A DNA stretch of 64,000 nucleotides from Achromobacter sp. MFA1 R4 (lineage in GTDB: Bacteria; Pseudomonadota; Gammaproteobacteria; Burkholderiales; Burkholderiaceae_B): contig NZ_LT707065.1 of the NCBI RefSeq assembly GCF_900156745.1, positions 5,778,086 through 5,842,085 on the forward strand, read 5' to 3'. The position numbers were made by a program, and so were the translations under genes. Under the pieces are notes generated by a model. It did not search any database and was not told the DNA's origin. It saw only the letters and a list, made by a program, of their open reading frames with translations. This document shows, piece by piece, positions 17,698 through 27,698 of this stretch (positions are counted from its first letter, which is position 1; every line of letters begins with the position of its first letter).

Positions 17698-18756
17698 TCA
17701 AACGCGGTGCCCACGGTCGCCCAGGCGAGTCAGAATGCGTTCGCTCATCGCCGACAACGGCACCACTTCAGAAGCAGCCCCGATGGCGATGGCCTCGCGG
17801 GGCATGCCGAAGACCACGCAGCTCGCTTCGTCCTGCGCGATCGTGTGCGCGCCCGCCCGGTGCATGGCCAGCATGCCGGCGGCGCCGTCCTTGCCCATCC
17901 CCGTCAGGATCACGCCGATGGCGTTCTTGCCGGCCGCGACGGCCGCGGAGTTGAACAGCACGTCCACCGACGGGCGGTGGCGGTTGACGGGTTCGCTGGC
18001 TTCCAGCTCGATCACGTAGTTGGCGCCGCTGCGGCCCAGACGCATGTGCGTTTCGCCGCCCGGCGCCAGATACACGTGCCCGGGCAGTACCCGTTCGCCA
18101 TGCACGGCCTCGCGCACGGTCACGGCGCACAGGGCGTCCAGGCGCTGCGCGAACGAGCGCGTGAAGCCGGCCGGCATGTGCTGCGTAATCAGGATGGCGG
18201 GGCTGTCGGGCGGCAGCGGTTGCAGCACTTCGCGGATGGCCTCGGTGCCGCCCGTCGACGAGCCCACGATGACCAGCTTTTCCGAGCTGGACAGCGGACG
18301 CCGCAGCATGGCCGGCGGCGCGGCCTGCGCCGCATGGGGCGCGGGCGCGCGCAGCTTGGCGCGCGAAGCGGCACGGATCTTGTCGGCGATGAGTTCGGTG
18401 TATTCGAGCAGGCCGTCGCGGATGCCCAGCTTGGGCTTGGTGACGAAATCGATGGCGCCCAGTTCCAGCGCGCGCAGGGTGATTTCCCCGCCGCGCTCGG
18501 TCAGCGACGACACCATCACCACCGGCATGGGGCGCAGGCGCATCAGCTTTTCCAGGAAATCCAGCCCGTCCATGCGGGGCATTTCCACGTCCAGCGTCAG
18601 CACGTCCGGGTTGTGCCGCTTGATCAGCTCACGCGCGACCAGCGGATCGGGGGCCGTGGCGACCACTTCCATATCCGGCTGGCTATTGATGATTTCGGTC
18701 ATCAAGCCGCGCACGAGCGCCGAGTCGTCCACACACAAAACACTGATTTTCTTCAT
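17698..18756 (-). CDS. cheB: Chemotaxis response regulator methylesterase/glutamine deamidase CheB
   Basis: CheB removes methyl groups from chemoreceptors and deamidates receptor Gln residues. The start is placed at the ATG complementary to 18754-18756, giving [20 protein letters not shown]; the frame is open 37 codons further upstream with no similarity. The N-terminal receiver domain has [20 protein letters not shown]. The C-terminal esterase domain has Ser in [10 protein letters not shown], His in [14 protein letters not shown] and Asp in [12 protein letters not shown]. The length of 352 residues is normal. It follows cheR by 22 nt, and no cheD lies between them. Confidence 0.96.
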   Translation of the reverse strand: MKKISVLCVDDSALVRGLMTEIINSQPDMEVVATAPDPLVARELIKRHNPDVLTLDVEMPRMDGLDFLEKLMRLRPMPVVMVSSLTERGGEITLRALELGAIDFVTKPKLGIRDGLLEYTELIADKIRAASRAKLRAPAPHAAQAAPPAMLRRPLSSSEKLVIVGSSTGGTEAIREVLQPLPPDSPAILITQHMPAGFTRSFAQRLDALCAVTVREAVHGERVLPGHVYLAPGGETHMRLGRSGANYVIELEASEPVNRHRPSVDVLFNSAAVAAGKNAIGVILTGMGKDGAAGMLAMHRAGAHTIAQDEASCVVFGMPREAIAIGAASEVVPLSAMSERILTRLGDRGHRV

Positions 18757-18778
18757 ATTCTTTGCTGCCCTGGCCCGG

Positions 18779-19633
18779 TCAGGCCTTATTTGCGCATTCG
18801 TAGACCGTCTGCCCGCGCAGGCGGAAATCGCGGCTGATGTACGTAAAGTTCTCGGAGTGGCCGGCAAACAGCAGGCCGCCCGGCTTCATCAGCGGCACGA
18901 ACCGCTCCAGGATCTTGGCCTGGGTCGGCTTGTCGAAATAGATCATGATGTTGCGGCAGAAGATCACGTCGAATTTTTCCGTGATCCCCCACGACGGCGA
19001 CAGCAGGTTCAGCGTCTCGTAGCGCACCATGTCGGCGATCTCGGGCCGGACCCGCACGTGCCCTTCGTTCGCGCCGCGCCCCTTCAGGAAGAACCGGCGC
19101 AGGCGGTCGGCTTCCATCTTCGCGACGCGCTCGTACGGATAGACGCCGCTACGCGCCTTGTTCAGCACATTGGTGTCGATGTCCGTCGCCAGCACGGTCG
19201 AGCCCGCGGCGCGCGGGCCCAGGGCTTCGGTCAGCGTGATCGCGATGGAATACGGCTCTTCGCCGGTGGACGCCGCACAGCACCAGACCGACACCGGTCC
19301 GCCGCGCTTCTTGGCAAAGTCCGCCAGGATCGGGAAGTGGTGCGACTCGCGGAAGAACGCCGTCAGGTTCGTCGTGAGCGCATTGATGAAGTCTTCCCAC
19401 TCCGCCGCGTCCGGCTCGTTTTCCAGGCTGTCGAGGTAGCTGGCGAAGTCCTGCCCGCCCAGGGCGCGCAGCCGCCGCGCCAGACGGCTGTAGACCATCT
19501 CGCGCTTGTGCGTGCCCAGCGAAATGCCGGCGCGCGCGTGGATCATCTTGCGGACGCGGGAAAAGTCCGCGTCCCGGAAGTCAAACTGGCGGTCCACCGG
19601 AATGGACGGAGCCGTATTCGCCGAAGTTGCCAC
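18779..19633 (-). CDS. cheR: Chemoreceptor glutamate methyltransferase CheR
   Basis: CheR methylates receptor Glu residues using S-adenosylmethionine. The 284-residue product has the N-terminal helical domain ([20 protein letters not shown], with [11 protein letters not shown]). The Rossmann-type SAM domain follows, with [19 protein letters not shown], the acidic [17 protein letters not shown] and the [20 protein letters not shown] block. The neighbouring receptor lacks the NWETF-type C-terminal tether that recruits CheR in enteric bacteria, so adaptation may work without it here. The gene follows the receptor gene by 8 nt. Confidence 0.97.
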   Translation of the reverse strand: MATSANTAPSIPVDRQFDFRDADFSRVRKMIHARAGISLGTHKREMVYSRLARRLRALGGQDFASYLDSLENEPDAAEWEDFINALTTNLTAFFRESHHFPILADFAKKRGGPVSVWCCAASTGEEPYSIAITLTEALGPRAAGSTVLATDIDTNVLNKARSGVYPYERVAKMEADRLRRFFLKGRGANEGHVRVRPEIADMVRYETLNLLSPSWGITEKFDVIFCRNIMIYFDKPTQAKILERFVPLMKPGGLLFAGHSENFTYISRDFRLRGQTVYECANKA

Positions 19634-19641
19634 GCGTATCC

Positions 19642-21345
19642 TCAGCGTCCCAGCGCAGGCGCATCGGGCGCTTGCAGGCGGGCATCGTCATAAGTGGCGT
19701 GCACCGAAGACAGGCGATGCGCCGGCACTTCGATGACTTCGCCCGTGTTGATCTTGAACACCGCGACCGCTTCGGCCAGGCGCTGCGCCTGTTCCTGCAG
19801 CGAGCCGGCGGCCGCCGCGGCCTCTTCCACCAGCGCCGCGTTCTGCTGCGTCACTTCGTCCATCTGCGACACCGCGCGGTTGACCTGGTCGATGCCGCTG
19901 GATTGTTCCTCGGACGCCGCCGAGATCTCGCCCATGATGTCCGTCACGCGCTTCACCGAGGCCACGATTTCCTGCATCGTCGCGCCGGCGCGTTCCACCT
20001 GCTGCGAACCCGCGCCCACCTTGGACACCGAATCCTCGATCAGGCCCTTGATTTCCTTGGCCGCCTGCGCGCTGCGCTGCGCCAGCGAGCGCACTTCGCC
20101 CGCCACCACCGCAAAGCCCTTGCCCTGCTCGCCCGCACGCGCCGCTTCCACCGCCGCGTTCAGCGCCAGGATGTTGGTCTGGAACGCGATGCCGTCAATG
20201 ACCGACACGATTTCCGAGATCTTGCGCGAGCTGGCCGAAATGCCTTCCATGGTGTGCACCACTTCCGACACCGCCGAACCGCCGCGCTCGGCCACGTCCG
20301 ATGCGCTGGCGGCCAGTTGATTGGCCTGGCGCGCGTTGTCGGCGTTCTGCTTCACGGTAGAGGCCAGTTGCTCCATCGAGGCAGCCGTTTCTTCCAGCGA
20401 AGCGGCCTGCTGCTCGGTGCGGCTGGACAGGTCCGTGTTGCCGGCCGCGATCTCGTGCGACCCGACGTTGATTTCGTCCACGCCGCGGCGCACCGAGGCG
20501 ACCGTGCGCGTCAGGCTTTCCTGCATGCGCTTGAGCGCCGCAAAGAGCTGGCCGATTTCGTTGGTGTTGCTGACTTCCACGCGGGCCGTCAGGTCGCCGC
20601 CCGCAATGCGGTCGAAGTGGTGGCCGGCTTCCTTCAACGGCTGCAGCACGCGGCGGCGCAGGAAGACATAGGTGGCAAAGACCAGCAGCGCGGCGATGAT
20701 GCCGCCGGCGCCGACGGCCATCAGGACGAACTGGTAGCGCACCTGCGCCACGTCGAACGCGTCCATCATCTTGCTGGCACGCCAGAAATCGAAGCCTTCG
20801 ACGGCGCGCGCGAAACGGCCTTCCAGCGCGTCCTGCACCTTCTGGACCTGCGTCTGGTAGGCCGTCATGTCCGCCTTCTCCAGCGCGCCGACCAGCGGGG
20901 TGAGGCCCTGCTGCACGAGGACTGCATAAGACTCCTCGATTTCCTTGAGCGACTCGGCCGCTTCGGGGGGCCGGGGCAGCGTCTTGAAGAAGTCGAACTC
21001 GGCCTGCCCCTTGTTGAGCGACGCCTTCGCGCGCTCCAGCAGGCCGGCGGCCTCGCTCGACAGCCCTTGCGCCAGCAGGGCCGGCTGGCCCACGCTGCGC
21101 ACGATGTCCGCGTAGTTCGCCGACGCGGCGCGGCCCAGGCCGTTCAGCGTGTCCTTGTAGCTCGAGACGACGCGGCTGACGGCGTCGTCCAGTTCCTGCG
21201 ATTGCTTGATTTCAGCCAGCGTCCCGTTGCTGACGCGCAGCGACAGCACACCCAGCGCGGCTCCGATCACCAACATGAATGAGAAAAACGCCAGCACCCA
21301 CAACAGGCTGCTGCGTATCGTCATGTTCGCGAAAAACTTGCGCAT
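19642..21345 (-). CDS. Transmembrane methyl-accepting chemotaxis protein (Tar/Tsr type)
   Basis: This is an inner-membrane chemoreceptor of 567 residues from the ATG at 21345; an upstream in-frame TTG is less likely. It has TM1 at residues about 10-33, a periplasmic four-helix ligand domain of about 155 residues, and TM2 near residue 190. A HAMP domain follows (FLRRRVLQPLKEAGHHFDRI), then a signalling domain whose tip is IAFQTNILALNAAVEAARAG. The periplasmic part resembles the TarH class, but the ligand cannot be read from sequence. It ends DAPALGR with no NWETF pentapeptide. It lies between cheW and cheR, the usual place for the main receptor. Confidence 0.93.
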   Translation of the reverse strand: MRKFFANMTIRSSLLWVLAFFSFMLVIGAALGVLSLRVSNGTLAEIKQSQELDDAVSRVVSSYKDTLNGLGRAASANYADIVRSVGQPALLAQGLSSEAAGLLERAKASLNKGQAEFDFFKTLPRPPEAAESLKEIEESYAVLVQQGLTPLVGALEKADMTAYQTQVQKVQDALEGRFARAVEGFDFWRASKMMDAFDVAQVRYQFVLMAVGAGGIIAALLVFATYVFLRRRVLQPLKEAGHHFDRIAGGDLTARVEVSNTNEIGQLFAALKRMQESLTRTVASVRRGVDEINVGSHEIAAGNTDLSSRTEQQAASLEETAASMEQLASTVKQNADNARQANQLAASASDVAERGGSAVSEVVHTMEGISASSRKISEIVSVIDGIAFQTNILALNAAVEAARAGEQGKGFAVVAGEVRSLAQRSAQAAKEIKGLIEDSVSKVGAGSQQVERAGATMQEIVASVKRVTDIMGEISAASEEQSSGIDQVNRAVSQMDEVTQQNAALVEEAAAAAGSLQEQAQRLAEAVAVFKINTGEVIEVPAHRLSSVHATYDDARLQAPDAPALGR

Positions 21346-21437
21346 CACAAGACCATCCCTAGACTGCAATCGTTAAAGGAAAGCGCCACATCGCGATCAA
21401 TATGGCGCCCTTACCCCGCATTCCGGCCGGACTCCGA

Positions 21438-21938
21438 TCAGGAGGCGACCTTCTCCACCAACGCCATTTCGTCGCTGGTCATCAGCTTTTCGATATCCAC
21501 CAGGATCAGCATCCGCTCATCCACCGTGCCCAGGCCCGTGAGGTACTCGGTCGACAGGGTGGCGCCGAACTCGGGTGCCGGACGGATCTGGCCCGAATTG
21601 AGCATCAGCACGTCGGACACGCCGTCCACCACGATGCCGACGACGCGGCGGTCCAGGTTCAGGATGATGACGACGGTCTGCTCGTTGTATTCGACGCGGC
21701 CCAGGTTGAACTTGATGCGCAGGTCCACGATCGGCACGATGATGCCGCGCAGGTTCGTCACGCCCTTGATGAACGGGGGAACGTTTGCGATGCGGGTAAC
21801 CGTGTCGGCGTCGTAGCCGCGGATTTCCTGCACCTTCAGGATGTCGATACCGTATTCTTCGTCGCCCAGCGTGAAGACCAGGAACTCGCTGCCGACATCT
21901 TCGTTGCGCGCGGCTTGCGCATGCGGTTTGGCTGCCAT
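21438..21938 (-). CDS. cheW: Chemotaxis coupling protein CheW
   Basis: CheW links chemoreceptors to the kinase CheA. The 166-residue protein is a single CheW-type double beta-barrel, with [20 protein letters not shown], the [20 protein letters not shown] receptor-binding block and [16 protein letters not shown]. Length and motifs are standard. It is 16 nt downstream of cheA and 92 nt upstream of the receptor gene. Confidence 0.97.
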   Translation of the reverse strand: MAAKPHAQAARNEDVGSEFLVFTLGDEEYGIDILKVQEIRGYDADTVTRIANVPPFIKGVTNLRGIIVPIVDLRIKFNLGRVEYNEQTVVIILNLDRRVVGIVVDGVSDVLMLNSGQIRPAPEFGATLSTEYLTGLGTVDERMLILVDIEKLMTSDEMALVEKVAS

Positions 21939-21954
21939 GATTTTTAGTGCTCCA

Positions 21955-24102
21955 TCAATTCAGAACGGCTTCGGGCTGCGACCAGCGTTCCCGGTTGGCG
22001 CGCGCGAGCGCAAATACGTCGACAATCAGGGCCACGCTGCCATCGCCAAGAATGGTGGCGGCGGAAATGCCCGGGACCTTGCGGTAATTCGATTCCAGAT
22101 TCTTCACGACCACCTGGTGCTGCCCGATCAGATGATCGACCAGCAGCGCAAAGCGGCGGTCTTCGGCCTGCATGATGACGGCGATCGCCTGCGTGGGATC
22201 GGTCTGGGCCTCGCCCACCGAGAACACGCGGTGCATCTCCACCAGCGGCAGGTATTCGCCGCGCACGTGCATGACGCGCTCGTTGCCGGCCACCGAATAG
22301 ATCTGGTCGTTCGTGGGCTGCAGCGACTCGGTGACGTGGTTCAGCGGCAGGATGAAGGTTTCTTCGCCCACGCGCACCGACATCCCATCCAGGATCGCCA
22401 GCGTCAGCGGCAGCACGATGCGCGTCGTGGTGCCGTGGCCCGGTTCGCACGACAGCTGCACGTGGCCGCCCATGTCCTGGATGTTCCGGCGCACCACGTC
22501 CATGCCGACGCCACGGCCGGAAATGTCCGTGACCTTTTCCGCGGTCGAGAAGCCCGGCGCGAAAATGAGCTGCCAGATCTCGTCGTCAGGCGAATTCTCG
22601 TTCACGGCCAGGCCCTGGGCCATGGCCTTTTTCAGGATCTTTTCGCGGTTCAGGCCGCCACCGTCGTCGCTGACTTCGATGACGATGTTGCCGCCGTTGT
22701 GCTGTGCGGACAAGACGAGCTGCCCGACCGGATCCTTGCCCGCGGCGATACGCTTTTCGGGCGTTTCGATGCCGTGGTCCAGGCTGTTTCGCACCAGGTG
22801 TGTCAGCGGGTCGATGATGCGTTCGATCAGGCTCTTGTCCAGCTCGGTCGCGCGGCCGTAGGTCTGCAGCTCGATCTGCTTGCCCATCTTGCCGGCGATG
22901 TCGCGCACCAGGCGCGGGAAGCGGCTGAACACGTAATCCATCGGCATCATGCGGATGGACATGACCGCTTCCTGCAGGTCGCGGGCGTTGCGCTCGAGCT
23001 GTTCCATGCCATTGAGCAGGCGGTCGTGCAGCACCGGATCCAGCGTGGAGGCGGTCTGGGCCAGCATGGCCTGCGTGATGACCAGTTCGCCCACCAGGTT
23101 GATCACCTGGTCGACTTTTTCCACGCCGACGCGGATCGACGTCGATTCCTTGTCCGCGTGGGCGGGTGCGGCGGCGGCCGGCCGGGCGGCCGCGCGGGCA
23201 GCCGGCGCGCCGGCGTCGGCGGCAGCGGCCGGTTCGGCCACGGGCGCTTCCGGCACAGGCGCGGCAACCGGCGCGGGGGCCGGCTGCGCGGCCGGCGCGG
23301 CTTCGGCCACGGCAGGCGCGGCGTCGCCGGTGGCGGGAGCCGCCTCGCGGGCGATGCTGAGCTGGTCGCCGTCGACGATGAAGCAGCACACGGCCTCGAT
23401 GTCGTCGGGCGTGCAGGTGCTTTCGACCCACACGGTCAGCGCGCCGTTGCTGCGGTCGCTCGCCTTGACGGTGCCGAGATTGCCCATTTCTTCGAGCAGG
23501 GACGCGGCGTCCTTGTCCGATACCTTGGTGATGCGCACGCGCAGCGGCAGGCCGGCGGCCGACTCGCCCGATTCCGCGGCCGGGGCAGCGGGCGCCACGG
23601 GTTCGGGCTGGGGCTGGGGCGCCTGCTGCACCGGGGCGGGCGCCGGGGCCGGAGCCGGCGCGGCAGGCGCCGGGGCAGCGGCCGCGGCCGCCGCGGGATC
23701 CTTATGCTCCAGCGCAAGCTGCCTCAACACGGCGCAGATACGCTCAAACACGGCATCATCGGGCTCTTCGGAGGCCCGATAGGCATCCAGTTGGCTTTTG
23801 AGCACGTCTTTCGTTTCCAAGAAAATATCAATCATGTCCGTGCGCAGCGCCATTTCGCCGCGACGGATCGCGTCCAGAAGGTTTTCAAGCAGATGGGTCG
23901 TGCCCGCCAGCTGCGTGAAACAGCCGAACGTCGCCGCGCCCCCCTTGATCGAATGGGCCGCGCGGAAAATGGCGTTGAGCTGCTCGATGTCGGGCGCACC
24001 CACATCGAGCTCGAGCAGAAGCTGCTCCATTTGCGCGAGCAGCTCGTCCGCCTCGTCGAAAAAGGTCTCGTAAAACTGACTGAGGTCCAAACCAGAACTC
24101 AT
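21955..24102 (-). CDS. cheA: Chemotaxis sensor histidine kinase CheA
   Basis: CheA autophosphorylates in response to receptor state and passes phosphate to CheY and CheB. The 715-residue product has an Hpt (P1) domain with the phospho-His in [15 protein letters not shown] (near residue 49). A long Ala/Pro linker flanks a P2-like region (about 195-265). The dimerisation domain follows, then the ATPase with N box [12 protein letters not shown] and G box [16 protein letters not shown]. The C-terminal CheW-like domain has [18 protein letters not shown]. There is no H-box in the dimerisation domain, as expected for CheA. It follows the motB-linked cheY paralogue by 29 nt. Confidence 0.97.
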   Translation of the reverse strand: MSSGLDLSQFYETFFDEADELLAQMEQLLLELDVGAPDIEQLNAIFRAAHSIKGGAATFGCFTQLAGTTHLLENLLDAIRRGEMALRTDMIDIFLETKDVLKSQLDAYRASEEPDDAVFERICAVLRQLALEHKDPAAAAAAAPAPAAPAPAPAPAPVQQAPQPQPEPVAPAAPAAESGESAAGLPLRVRITKVSDKDAASLLEEMGNLGTVKASDRSNGALTVWVESTCTPDDIEAVCCFIVDGDQLSIAREAAPATGDAAPAVAEAAPAAQPAPAPVAAPVPEAPVAEPAAAADAGAPAARAAARPAAAAPAHADKESTSIRVGVEKVDQVINLVGELVITQAMLAQTASTLDPVLHDRLLNGMEQLERNARDLQEAVMSIRMMPMDYVFSRFPRLVRDIAGKMGKQIELQTYGRATELDKSLIERIIDPLTHLVRNSLDHGIETPEKRIAAGKDPVGQLVLSAQHNGGNIVIEVSDDGGGLNREKILKKAMAQGLAVNENSPDDEIWQLIFAPGFSTAEKVTDISGRGVGMDVVRRNIQDMGGHVQLSCEPGHGTTTRIVLPLTLAILDGMSVRVGEETFILPLNHVTESLQPTNDQIYSVAGNERVMHVRGEYLPLVEMHRVFSVGEAQTDPTQAIAVIMQAEDRRFALLVDHLIGQHQVVVKNLESNYRKVPGISAATILGDGSVALIVDVFALARANRERWSQPEAVLN

Positions 24103-24131
24103 GACCCGTACGCCTTCCTAAATGAACCTGC

Positions 24132-24512
24132 TTACGCGCCGGCCTGCTCGTCGAGCAGTTCGGTCGCCAATTCAACCAGCACATCGGGATCCACCGGCTT
24201 GGAAAGCCAGCCGCATACACCCAGATCCCGGGCCGCCATCTTGCTGTCCACGTCGTCTTCGGTGGTCAGCACCAGCACCGGCACATCCATGTACCGGTCC
24301 GCTTCGCGCAGCCCCTGGATCAACTCCAGCCCGCCCTTGACGGGCATGTTCCAGTCGCTGACGACCAGGTCCACCGGATTGGCCATCGCCACCTCCAGCG
24401 CTTCCTGGCCGTTGCAGGCCGTCAGCACCTTCCAGCCCGCGCCGGTCAGCGTCGCCTGCACGATCATCCGCATCGTTGCAGAGTCGTCCGCCACGAGTAT
24501 CGTTGCCGCCAT
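24132..24512 (-). CDS. CheY-like single-domain response regulator (second copy)
   Basis: This 126-residue stand-alone receiver has all phosphorylation residues: the acidic pair in ILVADDSATMRMIV, the Asp in [16 protein letters not shown], Thr in VLVLTTEDDVDSKM and Lys in CGWLSKPVDPDVL. It has no output domain. It starts 2 nt after the motB stop and sits directly upstream of cheA, so it is probably a CheA target. It differs clearly from the cheY beside cheZ. It could act as a phosphate sink, as an alternative motor ligand or on another target; the sequence does not decide. Confidence 0.9.
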   Translation of the reverse strand: MAATILVADDSATMRMIVQATLTGAGWKVLTACNGQEALEVAMANPVDLVVSDWNMPVKGGLELIQGLREADRYMDVPVLVLTTEDDVDSKMAARDLGVCGWLSKPVDPDVLVELATELLDEQAGA

Positions 24513-24514
24513 TG

Positions 24515-25504
24515 CTATCGAACCCCTTCGGCGGGCGGGGTGTTCTCCGCCTCGCCCTGCTTGGTTGCCGTTGCGGCCTGGCCGGCGGCTTGCACCGCCT
24601 GCACGGCCGTCCCCACCTCGCGCGCATCCTTGGCGCTCACGTCCGCGGCTGCGGCGTTCTCGCTTTCGATGCGCTTCTGGGTGCTTTGGTTGAGCACCAC
24701 CAGGCTGATGCGTCTATTAACGGCTGCATACGGATCATCTTTAACCAGGCTCATGCTGGAAGACAGACCCTGGATGCGCATGACCTTGCTTTCGTTCATG
24801 CCGCCCGCCACCAATTCCTGGCGCGAGGCGTTCGCCCGGTCGGCCGAAAGCTCCCAGTTACTGTAGGCGCGTTCGCCGCGCGCATACTGCGACGCGTCGG
24901 TATGGCCCGAGATGCTGACCTTGTTGGGCAGTTCGTTCAGGACCGGACCCAGCTCGCGCAGGATGTCGCGCATGTACGGCTGCACTTCGGCGCGGCCGGT
25001 CGCGAACATCGGGCGGTTCTGGTTGTCGATGATCTGGATGCGCAGGCCCTCGGTCGTCAGGTCGATCAGGAGCTGCGGCCGGAAGGACTTCAGGACGGGG
25101 CTGGACTCGATGACGTTTTCGAGGCGCCGCTTGAGGTTTTCGAGGCGATGCTGCTCGCGGCGCTCGGCGTCGCCCATGGGCTGGGACTCGACCCGGTTGC
25201 CCTGGCCGCGACGCACGTCGCCCTCGCTGCGCAGCGGGTCCTGCCCGCCGCCGGGAACGGCGCTGGTCTCGGCCGAACTGCTGGGCCCGCCGGTGATGGC
25301 GACGCGCAGCGGCATGCGGAAGTATTCCGCGATGCCCTTCAGTTCCTCGCGCGGCACGATGCTGATCAGCCACATCACCAGAAAGAACGCCATCATCGCC
25401 GTGATGAAGTCGGCGTACGCGATCTTCCAGCTTCCCCCGTGATGACCGCCGCCCTTGACCTTCTTGCGGCGGATCACCACACGGTGATTGTTTACCGTGC
25501 TCAT
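24515..25504 (-). CDS. motB: Flagellar stator protein MotB
   Basis: MotB anchors the stator to peptidoglycan and carries the proton-binding Asp. The 329-residue product has a short cytoplasmic start ([20 protein letters not shown]). A single membrane helix carries the essential Asp in [20 protein letters not shown], followed by the plug/linker. The C-terminal OmpA-like peptidoglycan-binding domain has [20 protein letters not shown]. The tail after residue 285 is Ala/Thr-rich. It lies 11 nt after motA, the usual pair. The Asp-containing helix is of the proton-driven type. Confidence 0.96.
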   Translation of the reverse strand: MSTVNNHRVVIRRKKVKGGGHHGGSWKIAYADFITAMMAFFLVMWLISIVPREELKGIAEYFRMPLRVAITGGPSSSAETSAVPGGGQDPLRSEGDVRRGQGNRVESQPMGDAERREQHRLENLKRRLENVIESSPVLKSFRPQLLIDLTTEGLRIQIIDNQNRPMFATGRAEVQPYMRDILRELGPVLNELPNKVSISGHTDASQYARGERAYSNWELSADRANASRQELVAGGMNESKVMRIQGLSSSMSLVKDDPYAAVNRRISLVVLNQSTQKRIESENAAAADVSAKDAREVGTAVQAVQAAGQAATATKQGEAENTPPAEGVR

Positions 25505-25515
25505 GGCCCGCTCCG

Positions 25516-26385
25516 TCAGGCCTTGCCGGTCGACTTGGTCTGCCGGACGTGCTCTTCCAGCTCACCGAAGGTCGGACGCACCGACGAGAACAGCACCTTG
25601 CGGCCGAACTCCACCGCCAGTTGGGGCGGATACCCGTTCATGCTGGCAAGCAGCGTGGTCTTGATGCATTCCAGCACTTTCATGGCTTCGTCCGTGCGGC
25701 GCTCGACGCGGGAGGCCAGCGGACCGACAAAGCCGTACGCCAGCAGAATGCCCAGGAACGTGCCGACCATGGCCTTGGAGATCAGGTCGCCCAGGATGGC
25801 GGGGGGCTGGTCCACGGCGGCCAGCGCCTTGATCACGCCCAGCACCGCCGCGACGATACCGAACGCGGGCAGGCCGTCGGCCATCTGCTGCAGCGCATGG
25901 GCCGGGACTTCGCGCTCGTGGCGGTAGGTTTCGATTTCCTCGTCCATGAGCGTCTCGATTTCAAACGAGCTCATGTTGCCGCTGATCATGATGCGCAGGT
26001 AGTCCGTGATGAACTCCATGAGCTTCTCGTCTTTGGCGATGCGGGGATATTCGCTGAAGATCGGGCTGGAGCCCGGATCCTCGATGTGCGATTCGATGGC
26101 CATCAGGCCCTCGCGGCGCGCCTTGTTCAGCAACACATACAGGAGCGCCATCAGCTCCATGTACACGTCCTTGCTATAGCGCGAGCTCTTGAGTGCATCG
26201 GGAAGCGCCTTTTTGACCAGCCCCAGCGACTTCTTGCTGTTGCCCGCCAGGAACGCGCCAAAGGCCGCTCCAAAGATCAGCGTCAGCTCGAAGGGCTGGT
26301 AAAGCGCGCCCAAGTGGCCGCCCAGCGCTATGAAGCTGCCGACGACCGACACGATCACCACGAGAAAACCGATAACAATCAACAC
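25516..26385 (-). CDS. motA: Flagellar stator protein MotA
   Basis: MotA pairs with MotB to form the proton channel and contacts FliG. I start it at the GTG complementary to 26383-26385, giving [20 protein letters not shown], the normal MotA opening, with AGGGG about 8 nt upstream. The frame is open further but lacks similarity. The 289-residue protein has four membrane segments, the cytoplasmic loop with charged residues ([20 protein letters not shown]), and the C-terminal helices after [20 protein letters not shown]. It is separated from flhC by 116 nt that contain a GC-rich hairpin. Confidence 0.96.
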   Translation of the reverse strand: MLIVIGFLVVIVSVVGSFIALGGHLGALYQPFELTLIFGAAFGAFLAGNSKKSLGLVKKALPDALKSSRYSKDVYMELMALLYVLLNKARREGLMAIESHIEDPGSSPIFSEYPRIAKDEKLMEFITDYLRIMISGNMSSFEIETLMDEEIETYRHEREVPAHALQQMADGLPAFGIVAAVLGVIKALAAVDQPPAILGDLISKAMVGTFLGILLAYGFVGPLASRVERRTDEAMKVLECIKTTLLASMNGYPPQLAVEFGRKVLFSSVRPTFGELEEHVRQTKSTGKA

Positions 26386-26435
26386 AACGGGCCCCTGCCA
26401 ACGAAGTCTATAACTTGCGTCAATGATCCCCTGTC

Positions 26436-26465
26436 CCCCCTGCCCCAAAAAGGCGGGTTAGGGGG
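26436..26465 (-). other. GC-rich hairpin between flhC and motA
   Basis: On the minus strand CCCCCTAACCCGCC is followed by a five-T loop and then GGGGCAGGGGG, giving an imperfect stem. There is no trailing T-run. It could attenuate flhDC read-through into motAB or stabilise transcript ends. It may also simply mark the operon boundary. Confidence 0.35.
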
Positions 26466-26501
26466 TGTTTTCCAGGGCTTTTGATGTATTTGGACGCCCG
26501 A

Positions 26502-27083
26502 TCAGGCCGGCGCGACGGTCGCGGCGGGTGCGGGACGGCTACCCGCCCGCGCCTTGGCCGCCGCGCGCGTCTTGCCCGCACGGGGTGGCGGCCGGCAGAT
26601 GGCGCACACAAAATCCGACTGGGGATCATGGGCATGGGCGATGAAGTGGCCGCCGCATTGACGGCACGCCGATAGCTGCAGCATGCCGCTGTCGAAGAAT
26701 CGCACCAGCATCCACGCCCGGGTGAAGCTGAGGACAGGCTCACCGGAATCCGTGGCTTCCTGCCCCGCGTTTTCGAGATACAGGCGATAGGCGTCGATGG
26801 TGGCGCGTATGCCTTTGCTGGTGGTGCGCGTATTCAGGAACGAATACACGTTATAGAAGAGCGACGAGTGGATGTTCGGGAGCCAGGTCATGAACCAGTC
26901 AACCGAAAAAGGCAGCATGCCCTTGGGTGGCGAGCAGCCGCGGATTTCGCGATACAGGCGGGCGAGGCGATCGTGGCTGAGGCTGGTTTCAGCCTCCAGC
27001 ACCTGAAGGCGCGCGCCCAGGGTGATCATGGAACTGGCAAGCAGAATGTCGTCCGCTTCCTGGGAAACGCTCTTGGAGGCCAT
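26502..27083 (-). CDS. flhC: Flagellar master transcriptional activator subunit FlhC
   Basis: FlhC forms the FlhD4C2 complex that activates class II flagellar promoters. The 193-residue product has the FlhC helical core (SSLFYNVYSFLNTRTTSKGI) and the Cys4 zinc site formed by LSACRQCGGHF and FVCAICRPPP. The C-terminus after the zinc site is an Ala/Arg-rich tail of about 30 residues. It follows flhD by 32 nt. Its presence places this organism in the FlhDC, rather than the FlrA/FleQ, class of flagellar control. Confidence 0.97.
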   Translation of the reverse strand: MASKSVSQEADDILLASSMITLGARLQVLEAETSLSHDRLARLYREIRGCSPPKGMLPFSVDWFMTWLPNIHSSLFYNVYSFLNTRTTSKGIRATIDAYRLYLENAGQEATDSGEPVLSFTRAWMLVRFFDSGMLQLSACRQCGGHFIAHAHDPQSDFVCAICRPPPRAGKTRAAAKARAGSRPAPAATVAPA

Positions 27084-27115
27084 GACAGGTGTGTCCGAGT
27101 GGGATTCTCAGGCCG

Positions 27116-27439
27116 TCAGGCCAGTTCTTCGACGGGTTGTTTGGCGAGCAGGATGGTTGCATGCGCTTGCTGCAGCGCACCACCCAACACGTCGTGGGTC
27201 AGCGCGGACAGCAGGCTGTAATCGTCGAAACGGAAACGGCACAGCAGCGAGCTGGAGCTGGCCAGCTTCACGAGCTGCGCGGGCGACAGGCGCATGAGGA
27301 TGTCAGCGACCTCGTTGCTGAAACCCAGTCGGAACATCGATGCCGCGTAATCATCACGCAACATCCGCTGAGCCAGTAACAGATATGACAGATTCACTTC
27401 GCGAATATCTGCCAGCAAAGAATTTTCTACTTGTTGCAC
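27116..27439 (-). CDS. flhD: Flagellar master transcriptional activator subunit FlhD
   Basis: FlhD is the partner of FlhC in the master regulator. I start it at the GTG complementary to 27437-27439, which follows AGGGAG by 6 nt and gives [20 protein letters not shown], matching the FlhD start. The frame is open 19 codons further upstream without similarity. The 107-residue product contains the usual helical block ([20 protein letters not shown] and [20 protein letters not shown]). It is first in the minus-strand motility block, and its promoter lies in the AT-rich gap before fliA. Confidence 0.95.
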   Translation of the reverse strand: MQQVENSLLADIREVNLSYLLLAQRMLRDDYAASMFRLGFSNEVADILMRLSPAQLVKLASSSSLLCRFRFDDYSLLSALTHDVLGGALQQAHATILLAKQPVEELA

Positions 27440-27583
27440 GCCGTACTCCCTATCCCTATCCCACCCGAGGGGCTTGATTACCGATAGCGCAGGCAACGTC
27501 TGTTACCTGTTCGCTCGCTGCATCCTGTTTTAATGCGAAATGTATCATTTGTTCGCAATTTAAGTAAAATTTACCACAGGTCA

Positions 27584-27609
27584 TGTCATTTTCTATGACT
27601 TATATGACA
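27584..27609. promoter_or_regulatory. Candidate operator: nested inverted repeats upstream of flhDC
   Basis: TGTCAT (27584-27589) and ATGACA (27604-27609) form a perfect 6-bp inverted repeat. Inside it GTCAT-TTTCT-ATGAC (27585-27599) is a second perfect inverted repeat that shares the left arm. Two half-sites spaced 10 bp apart on one face are typical of dimeric regulator binding. The regulator is unknown. Confidence 0.45.
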
Positions 27610-27682
27610 AATCTTTGTTGATGTTGCGCAACGTGCCTTTCTAGATACACCTTGACATAGAAGTTCGTGACAAATTTTCGTC

Positions 27683-27698
27683 AATTTGCCAAATAAGC
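27683..27698 (+). promoter_or_regulatory. Candidate FlhD4C2 half-site upstream of fliA
   Basis: AATTTGCCAAATAAGC resembles the FlhD4C2 half-site and shares 13 of 16 bases with the candidate between flgB and flgA. It lies 144 bp before the fliA start. Control of fliA by FlhDC would make it a class II gene. Confidence 0.4.

Noticed and set aside
18757-18867. N-terminal extension of CheB
   Set aside because: It reads into the cheR end and has no receiver-domain similarity; the ATG at 18756 gives the standard opening.
21346-21437. Promoter or terminator between cheW and the chemoreceptor gene
   Set aside because: A GCGCCA/TGGCGC hairpin is visible, but neither a clean T-run nor a sigma-28 element is present, so no feature is called.
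26436-26465. Strong terminator between flhC and motA
   Set aside because: A hairpin is present but there is no T-run after it, so it is recorded only as a hairpin.
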